Part shown: positions 58,903-64,000 of the stretch, piece by piece
Numbering within the stretch: position 1 is the first letter of the stretch
Layout: every line of letters starts with the position of its first letter
DNA from: Planococcus chinensis
Lineage (GTDB): Bacteria; Bacillota; Bacilli; Bacillales_A; Planococcaceae
NCBI RefSeq assembly: GCF_020071995.1
Contig: NZ_JABWTK010000002.1
Span: 1 to 64,000 of the forward strand
Length of the DNA stretch: 64,000 bases
Direction: 5' to 3'
Notes under the pieces: model-generated
Told to the model about the DNA's origin: nothing
Database searches by the model: none
Seen by the model: only the letters and a program-made list of their open reading frames with translations
Translations under genes and position numbers: made by a program

Positions 58903-59658
58903 CTAATCCTCCATTGCTTCCTGCAATTTTTGGATTGCCAGCTGTGCGGCTTGCTGTTCAGCCTCTTTTTTGGAACGGCCATTCCCGATGCCCAGTTCTT
59001 GATCAGCCAGCGATACCCGTGTGACAAAAATCCGGCTATGTGCAGGCCCTTTTTCATCAATGATTTCGTAACTTAATACACCATTATTTTTTTGCTGGAC
59101 CAATTCCTGCAATTGGCTTTTATAATCCATCACATGCGAAAAAGCACCGGTGCCCACTTTTGGAAACAAAACGACTTCCAAAAACTTGACCACTGGATCC
59201 ATTCCCTGGTCTAAATACAAAGCCCCGATATACGACTCGAAAACGTCTGCGAGAAGCGCCGGACGTGTACGCCCACCCGTTTGTTCTTCGCCTTTTCCGA
59301 GCAGGATGTATTTGCCGAAATTAAGTTCATTGGCAAACAGCACAAGCGACGGTTCACAAACGATCGCTGCACGCAGCTTTGTCAATTCGCCTTCGCTCAT
59401 TTCAGGGTATTTTGCATACAAGAAATGGGATACCGACAACTCCAATACAGCATCTCCCAAAAATTCGAGGCGCTCGTTGTCCGTGTAATGTCTTCTTCGA
59501 TGCTCATTCACATAAGATGAATGGGTGAAAGCTTGGTATAACAGTGCAGGATTTTTAAATTCGATATTGAGCTCTTTTTGCAGCTGTTCAAAAGCCAAGC
59601 GGGCGCTTTCTTTGATTGAACCCGGCTTTTGCGGGTTTGGTTTCTTTTTCATTGCCAT
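58903..59658 (-). CDS. rnc: Ribonuclease III
   Basis: A 251-residue double-strand-specific endonuclease for rRNA processing. The catalytic signature is [14 protein letters not shown] near residue 62, with Glu in [17 protein letters not shown] dsRNA-binding domain fills about 180-250 ([16 protein letters not shown]). The basic N-terminal tail is typical of Bacillus. AAGGAAGG precedes the ATG. It follows the acpP terminator and is coupled to smc. Confidence 0.98.
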   Translation of the reverse strand: MAMKKKPNPQKPGSIKESARLAFEQLQKELNIEFKNPALLYQAFTHSSYVNEHRRRHYTDNERLEFLGDAVLELSVSHFLYAKYPEMSEGELTKLRAAIVCEPSLVLFANELNFGKYILLGKGEEQTGGRTRPALLADVFESYIGALYLDQGMDPVVKFLEVVLFPKVGTGAFSHVMDYKSQLQELVQQKNNGVLSYEIIDEKGPAHSRIFVTRVSLADQELGIGNGRSKKEAEQQAAQLAIQKLQEAMED

Positions 59659-59720
59659 TTATAATCTGCCTTCCTTTGACGTTCTTCCTTTGATTTTACC
59701 TGTTTTCACTGGATAGTGCA

Positions 59721-59770
59721 AAAAGAGAATCGGCGCACAGCCGCTTTGGATAAGCGATTGTGCGCCGATT
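59721..59770 (-). terminator. Intrinsic terminator after acpP
   Basis: A 12-bp perfect outer stem (59728-59739 with 59759-59770) enclosing a shorter inner stem (CGCTT/AAGCG), followed by a CTCTTTTTG tail on the minus strand. It lies about 97 bp past acpP. Confidence 0.85.
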
Positions 59771-59820
59771 TGTGGTATTAAGTAAACGTAATCGTCAACA
59801 ACGGCCGCTTTTGCTTTCGT

Positions 59821-59862
59821 GTTGTCCAGCTCCAGCGCCTGTACAGGCGCTTTCGCTTTTCG
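59821..59862. repeat. Palindromic repeat at the acpP 3' end
   Basis: Contains an 18-bp perfect palindrome AGCGCCTGTACAGGCGCT (59834-59851), preceded by TTGTCCAGCTCC. TCCAGCTCCAGCGCC-type sequences are, from memory, a frequent intergenic repeat in Bacillaceae. It begins 5 bp from the acpP stop and precedes the true terminator. Confidence 0.6.
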
Positions 59863-59866
59863 TTGC

Positions 59867-60103
59867 TTACGCTTGTTTCTTTTCGATATAATTCACTGCG
59901 TCTCCTACTGTTGCCATACCTTCAGCGTCTTCGTCAGAGATTTCCATATCGAATTCATCTTCAAGTTCCATAACCAATTCAACTACGTCTAATGAATCCG
60001 CACCAAGGTCGCCTGTGAATGAAGCTTCAAGTTTAACTTCGCTTTCTTCCACACCTAGACGATCCACGATTACTTTAGTTACGCGCTCTAATACTGTTGC
60101 CAA
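59867..60103 (-). CDS. acpP: Acyl carrier protein
   Basis: A 78-residue acidic carrier of acyl chains in fatty acid synthesis. The phosphopantetheine site is S37 in [17 protein letters not shown]. Translation most likely starts at the TTG giving [10 protein letters not shown], which lies 5 bases after GGAGGTGA; an in-frame GTG three codons earlier overlaps this site and would add T-A. It is the last gene of fapR-plsX-fabD-fabG-acpP, 40 bp after fabG. Confidence 0.97.
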   Translation of the reverse strand: MATVLERVTKVIVDRLGVEESEVKLEASFTGDLGADSLDVVELVMELEDEFDMEISDEDAEGMATVGDAVNYIEKKQA

Positions 60104-60143
60104 TGCCGTCACCTCCCCTCAAATCAGTATACAAAACTTTTTG

Positions 60144-60890
60144 CTACATGACCATGCCGCCGTCAAGATGAAGCGTTTGACCTGTCATGTACGAAGCTTC
60201 ATCTGAAGCCAAAAACAGTGCAGCTTTTGCCACTTCTTCGGCTTCCCCGAAACGTCCAAGAGGAATTTGGGCAAGCATTGATTTTTGAATGTCTTCGTTC
60301 AATTTGTCTGTCATGTCGGTCGTAATAAACCCGGGCGCGATGGCATTTGCCGTAATCCCGCGGCTTGCAAGTTCACGAGCCGTCGTTTTTGTCAGTCCGA
60401 TGACGCCGGCTTTTGCTGCCACATAGTTCGCCTGTCCGGCATTGCCCATAACTCCGACAATCGAGGAAATATTGACAATCCGCCCTGAGCGCTGCTTCAT
60501 CATTTGGCGTGTAACCGCCTTTGTGCAGATAAAGACACCTTTCAGATTGGTATTGATAACATCATCCCACTCATCATCCTTCATACGCATCATTAAATTG
60601 TCACGGGTAATACCGGCGTTGTTTATCAGGATGTCGACAGATCCGAAAGCGTTCATTGCTTCGTCCACCATCGCTTTTACCGCTTCTGCATCCGACACAT
60701 TGGCCTTAACGGCAATCGCTTCTCCGCCACCCGCTTGGATTTCCGCGACTACAGCTTCCGCCTTCTCCTGGCTTCCGCTGTAATTGACGACAATCTTCGC
60801 GCCGGCGCCGGCCAATTTGCGGGCGATTTCAGCGCCAATTCCACGCGATGCTCCCGTCACAATGGCTGTTTTCCCTGTTAATGTGGTCAT
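60144..60890 (-). CDS. fabG: 3-oxoacyl-ACP reductase FabG
   Basis: A 248-residue short-chain dehydrogenase that reduces beta-ketoacyl-ACP with NADPH. The cofactor loop is [26 protein letters not shown] follows, and the catalytic residues are S143 (ISS), Y156 and K160 in NYVAAKAGV. It overlaps the fabD stop by 4 bp, so it is coupled within the fapR operon. Genomic context separates it from the many SDR paralogues. Confidence 0.97.
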   Translation of the reverse strand: MTTLTGKTAIVTGASRGIGAEIARKLAGAGAKIVVNYSGSQEKAEAVVAEIQAGGGEAIAVKANVSDAEAVKAMVDEAMNAFGSVDILINNAGITRDNLMMRMKDDEWDDVINTNLKGVFICTKAVTRQMMKQRSGRIVNISSIVGVMGNAGQANYVAAKAGVIGLTKTTARELASRGITANAIAPGFITTDMTDKLNEDIQKSMLAQIPLGRFGEAEEVAKAALFLASDEASYMTGQTLHLDGGMVM

Positions 60891-61822
60891 TTTGACAGCT
60901 CCTCTACTGCTTTTTCAAAGGATTCCAAATCGTAGACCGGCAAAGTCTGCACCGACCGATCGATTTTCTTCACTAATCCGCTCAGTACTTTGCCCGGACC
61001 GACTTCTACAAACACTGTTACGCCTAGGTCAATCATTTCACGGACCGATTGCTCCCAAAGAACCGGGGAATACAATTGGCGCACCAATAGTTCCTGGAAC
61101 TGGGAAGCGTGCGTTTCGCTTTTCGCCGTTACATTGGTCACCACCGGAATCTCTGCATCTTTCAGAAAAGCGTTGCTTAACACTTGAGCGAGATCCTGGG
61201 AAGCCGGGCGCATCAGTTCTGAATGGAACGGACCGCTGACATCCAGGGGAATCGCGCGTTTAGCTCCGCGTTCTTTGGCGAGCGCACATGCTGCTTCGAC
61301 GCCTGCTTTCGTGCCCGAAATGACGATTTGCCCCGGGCAGTTTAAATTGGCGAGCTGGACGACGCCGGTTGAATCCGTTACTTCATTTGTCACTTTTTCC
61401 AGTGTTTCGCTGTCCATGCCAAGGATGGCTGCCATTGCGCCTTCTCCTGCCGGCACGGCTTCGTTCATAAACAACCCCCGTTTATGGACGATGTCGACCG
61501 CTTTCTCGAATGGCAGTACACCTGATGCGACCAATGCACTGTATTCACCGAGGCTGTGGCCAGCCGTATAGTCCGGCAGAATTCCTGCACGGTTCAGCCG
61601 TTCAGTGATCATCGCGCTTACAGTAAGAAGCGCGGGCTGTGCATGATATGTAAGCGTTAAATTTTCTTGTGGGCCTTCAAGCATCAATTGGGACAAATTA
61701 ACGCCAAGAGCTTCATCGGCGCCGCTGAAATATTGGCGGCTCTTTTCGTCAGCGAGGAAACTTTCACCCATGCCAATTGTTTGGGAACCTTGTCCTGGAT
61801 AAATAAACGCAATTTTAGTCAT
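60887..61822 (-). CDS. fabD: Malonyl-CoA:ACP transacylase FabD
   Basis: A 311-residue acyltransferase loading malonyl units onto ACP. The N-terminal [12 protein letters not shown], the nucleophile S90 in [12 protein letters not shown] and the partner His in SGPFHSELM near 200 are present. Its start overlaps the plsX stop by 8 bp. The products feed FabH/FabF, which are not in this window. Confidence 0.98.
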   Translation of the reverse strand: MTKIAFIYPGQGSQTIGMGESFLADEKSRQYFSGADEALGVNLSQLMLEGPQENLTLTYHAQPALLTVSAMITERLNRAGILPDYTAGHSLGEYSALVASGVLPFEKAVDIVHKRGLFMNEAVPAGEGAMAAILGMDSETLEKVTNEVTDSTGVVQLANLNCPGQIVISGTKAGVEAACALAKERGAKRAIPLDVSGPFHSELMRPASQDLAQVLSNAFLKDAEIPVVTNVTAKSETHASQFQELLVRQLYSPVLWEQSVREMIDLGVTVFVEVGPGKVLSGLVKKIDRSVQTLPVYDLESFEKAVEELSK

Positions 61823-62810
61823 CTGGGTTCTCCTTTTTCAATGTACTGTAAATCGTGCCGGTTACATCATATTCAACCATGGTCCGTGTTTGGCGGATGG
61901 CGTTGAACAAGGCGTTTGCATTAGAAGAGCCGTGAGCTTTGATGACCGGTGCTTTCAGTCCGAATAACCCGGCGCCTCCGTACTCGCTGTAATCCAGCAT
62001 GCCTTTCAGGCCGTTCAAATCGTTTTTCACTAAAAGCGCAGCCACTTTCGTCTTTGTTGATGACATAAAGACATCTTTAATCATTGCAAAGACATTCATT
62101 GCGGTGCCTTCAATCGTTTTCAACACCATATTCCCGGTAAAACCATCCGTCACAACAACATCCGCGGCGCCGTTCAGCAAATCACGCGATTCTACGTTGC
62201 CGATAAAATTCACCGGCGCCTCTTTCAGCATCGGAAAAGCAGCCTTCGTCAAATCGTTGCCTTTCTTCTCTTCCGTGCCGATGTTCAATAAGCCGACTGT
62301 CGGATTTTGGATGCCCCGTACTTTTTCAGCGTAAATGCTGCCCATTACTGCATACTGCACAAGATGTTCCGGCCGCGCTTCGGCGTTTGCGCCCATATCG
62401 AGCATGACAAATCCTTTGCCGTCGATTGTCGGCAAGGTTGGAGCCAATGCCGGACGATCTACACCGTCAATGCGCCCAACAACAAATAACCCAGCTGCCA
62501 TCAGCGCTCCGGTATTGCCTGCAGACACGCAAGCGTCAGCACGCCCGTCTTTGACCGCTTGTGCCATCTGGACCATCGATGCCCCTTTTTTGCGGCGCAC
62601 TGCCCGGACAGGATCATCCGTTGCTTCGATAATTTCTTCACAATGGATCACATTCAGCCGCTCATGCTGTTTTAAAAAAGGCTGCATTTTTTCCTGGTGG
62701 CCATAAAGCTGCACCGACAAATCGCCGAATTCTTCCAGCGCTTTATAAACCCCTTCAATAATCTCTTTCGGGGCATTGTCGCCGCCCATTCCATCTACTG
62801 CTATAATCAC
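61815..62810 (-). CDS. plsX: Phosphate acyltransferase PlsX
   Basis: A 331-residue enzyme converting acyl-ACP to acyl-phosphate, the first step to phosphatidic acid with Pls[32 protein letters not shown] and [13 protein letters not shown] are typical. It overlaps fapR by 4 bp. PlsX is known to associate peripherally with the membrane. Its location in the FapR operon links phospholipid and fatty acid supply. Confidence 0.98.
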   Translation of the reverse strand: MIIAVDGMGGDNAPKEIIEGVYKALEEFGDLSVQLYGHQEKMQPFLKQHERLNVIHCEEIIEATDDPVRAVRRKKGASMVQMAQAVKDGRADACVSAGNTGALMAAGLFVVGRIDGVDRPALAPTLPTIDGKGFVMLDMGANAEARPEHLVQYAVMGSIYAEKVRGIQNPTVGLLNIGTEEKKGNDLTKAAFPMLKEAPVNFIGNVESRDLLNGAADVVVTDGFTGNMVLKTIEGTAMNVFAMIKDVFMSSTKTKVAALLVKNDLNGLKGMLDYSEYGGAGLFGLKAPVIKAHGSSNANALFNAIRQTRTMVEYDVTGTIYSTLKKENPDD

Positions 62811-63391
62811 TTTTCGTCACCTTCACTTTGTTCCGTCATGCGGTACATTTCAAATGTACCGATAAATACAGTCGCCAAATCAACCGATGAAATGACTTTT
62901 ACGTATGCCCGGTTTTTCTCGGGATTGCGGTCGACTACCAGCGCTTTCGCCACTACCCGCTGGCCGGCTGTCACCGGGCGCAGGAACTGGAGTTCCGACT
63001 TAACCGTCAGCGCCAGTTCATCGTTCATCACCGCTACAGCAAGAGAGTTCGCCTGGGCAAATAAATGGTGTCCTCTCGCAATTTGATTGCGCTGGAAAAC
63101 GTGTTCCGGTTTCACATCGAATATCGAAATGGCCCGTTCATCGAGTTCAATATCTATTATTTCACCGATGACTTCGTCAATCGGCAAAGATTTCACTTCA
63201 TCTTCAAATGTTTTGACGGCCACATGCTTGATGCGTTCCCGCAACTCCGGAATTCCGAGTTCCATGCGGTCAAGACGGATCGTCTGAACGCTGACATCAA
63301 ACTTGGTAGACAGCTCATCATCTGTGACAAATGGATTGTCATTGATGGACTCTGTCAACGCGCGCTGCCGCTCTTTTTTTGGTTTTCTCAC
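62807..63391 (-). CDS. fapR: Malonyl-CoA-responsive repressor FapR
   Basis: A 194-residue repressor of lipid synthesis genes. The N-terminal helix-turn-helix ([20 protein letters not shown]) is joined to a hot-dog effector domain with [20 protein letters not shown], which binds malonyl-CoA in B. subtilis. The GTG giving VRKPKKERQ was chosen; it matches the known family N-terminus, whereas the longer frame would start inside the operator. The operator at 63408-63426 implies autoregulation of the whole fapR-acpP unit. Confidence 0.96.
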   Translation of the reverse strand: MRKPKKERQRALTESINDNPFVTDDELSTKFDVSVQTIRLDRMELGIPELRERIKHVAVKTFEDEVKSLPIDEVIGEIIDIELDERAISIFDVKPEHVFQRNQIARGHHLFAQANSLAVAVMNDELALTVKSELQFLRPVTAGQRVVAKALVVDRNPEKNRAYVKVISSVDLATVFIGTFEMYRMTEQSEGDEK

Positions 63392-63407
63392 TCTGTCACC
63401 GCCCGCT

Positions 63408-63426
63408 ATTAGCACTTGGTACTAAT
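63408..63426. promoter_or_regulatory. FapR operator
   Basis: On the minus strand ATTAGTACC-AAG-TGCTAAT, an almost perfect palindrome that closely matches the FapR box (ATTAGTACC...). It lies immediately downstream of the -10 box and covers the expected start of transcription, the position at which FapR blocks polymerase. Confidence 0.88.
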
Positions 63427-63429
63427 ATG

Positions 63430-63458
63430 AGTATATAAATAACAAAAAAAGAATGCAA
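63430..63458 (-). promoter_or_regulatory. SigA-type promoter of the fapR operon
   Basis: TTGCAT (-35, 63453-63458) and TATACT (-10, 63430-63435) with 17-bp spacing on the minus strand. The -35 box forms part of the distal arm of the recG terminator. Confidence 0.78.
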
Positions 63459-63480
63459 GGATTATCTGAATCCCGCATTC
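63444..63480 (-). terminator. Intrinsic terminator after recG
   Basis: A stem of about 10 bp with a small bulge (63451-63462 with 63470-63480), 7-nt loop, and seven T residues on the minus strand, starting right at the recG stop. It overlaps the fapR -35 box and spacer. Confidence 0.82.
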
Positions 63481-64000
63481 TTAATCGAGCCTTCCTGCAG
63501 CAAGCGCCCCTGATTCTTCCAGGTGCTCACGCAGGCATTTGGTTTCTTGGCCTGTCCAAAATTCTTCGCTGTTGACCAATGCTTCTGCGTCCCGTCTGGC
63601 AGTTTCCAGCGCCCGATAATCATGGACAAGGTCCGCCATTTTAAATTCCGGCACACCGCTTTGCTTCCGTCCGAAAAAGTCGCCCGGCCCGCGCAGCTGC
63701 AAATCTTTCTCAGCCAAAACAAAGCCGTCATTCGTTTCCGTCATGGAAGCCATGCGCTCTTTCCCAATTTCGGTTTTCGGATCCGCCAGCAGCACACAAT
63801 ACGACTGGTCGCTGCCTCGTCCAACCCGGCCCCTCAATTGATGAAGCTGGGATAACCCAAACCGCTCAGCGTCATAAATCAGCATGAACGTCGCATTCGG
63901 CACGTTGACGCCGACTTCGACAACCGTAGTGGAAACCAGAACTTCAATCTCGCCTTCTGTGAACGAACGCATCGTCTCTTCTTTTTCGTCAGAGGACAGC
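63481..64000 (-). CDS. recG: ATP-dependent DNA helicase RecG (3' part)
   Basis: The last 173 codons of recG; the gene continues past the window edge. RecG remodels stalled forks and Holliday junctions. Visible are the helicase C-terminal motifs V ([17 protein letters not shown]) and VI ([18 protein letters not shown]), followed by the TRG-like [17 protein letters not shown]. The frame stays open to position 64000, so the internal Met at 63972 is not the start. It precedes fapR as in B. subtilis. Confidence 0.96.
   Translation of the reverse strand, partial: LSSDEKEETMRSFTEGEIEVLVSTTVVEVGVNVPNATFMLIYDAERFGLSQLHQLRGRVGRGSDQSYCVLLADPKTEIGKERMASMTETNDGFVLAEKDLQLRGPGDFFGRKQSGVPEFKMADLVHDYRALETARRDAEALVNSEEFWTGQETKCLREHLEESGALAAGRLD

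Overview
The window is a continuous run of core chromosomal genes from a low-to-moderate GC Firmicute. Every gene I can support lies on the minus strand, so transcription runs from high to low coordinates. Gene order follows the Bacillus subtilis recG-to-spoIIIE segment closely. Several genes found there in B. subtilis are absent: ylxY, the spoVF pair, dapG, dapA, tepA, ylqD, and the large flagellar/chemotaxis operon between codY and rpsB. Together with the protein sequences and the style of the intergenic repeats, this suggests a Planococcaceae member such as Planococcus or Planomicrobium. That assignment is an inference made without any database search.

Layout from high to low coordinates. 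(1) 64.0-58.9 kb: the 3' end of recG, then fapR-plsX-fabD-fabG-acpP (fatty-acid and phospholipid initiation) behind a clear FapR operator, then rnc. (2) 58.9-49.7 kb: smc, ftsY, ylxM, ffh (chromosome condensation and the SRP pathway), rpsP, khpA, a 527-bp repeat-rich spacer, rimM, trmD and rplS with an L19-type leader. (3) 49.4-43.9 kb: lepB, rbgA, rnhB, sucC-sucD, dprA. (4) 43.9-36.7 kb: topA, trmFO, xerC, hslV, hslU, codY. (5) 36.3-27.2 kb: rpsB, tsf, pyrH, frr, uppS, cdsA, dxr, rseP, proS, covering translation factors, isoprenoid and lipid carriers and intramembrane proteolysis. (6) 27.1-22.8 kb: polC. (7) 22.5-14.9 kb: rimP-nusA-rnpM-ylxQ-infB-ylxP-rbfA, then truB-ribF-rpsO. (8) 14.7-8.3 kb: pnp, mlpA, asd, rnjB. 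(9) 8.2-0.2 kb: ftsK, the GntR/UTRA regulator ymfC, and a nucleoside ABC transporter nupN-nupO-nupP-nupQ.

Most transcription units end in intrinsic terminators, and ten candidate promoters or operators are listed. The most interesting non-coding signal is a pair of about 130-bp elements at 14720-14845 and 22526-22658. They share sequence and a two-hairpin structure with compensatory differences. They sit in the same orientation directly upstream of the ribosome binding sites of pnp and of the rimP-nusA-infB operon. They may be a shared cis-regulatory RNA leader, or two copies of a palindromic mobile repeat. Other points worth a look are an HslV that lacks the N-terminal Ser known from Bacillus ClpQ, a repeat island where ylqD is expected, and a fapR promoter embedded in the recG terminator. 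I saw no rRNA, tRNA, CRISPR array, prophage or insertion sequence.
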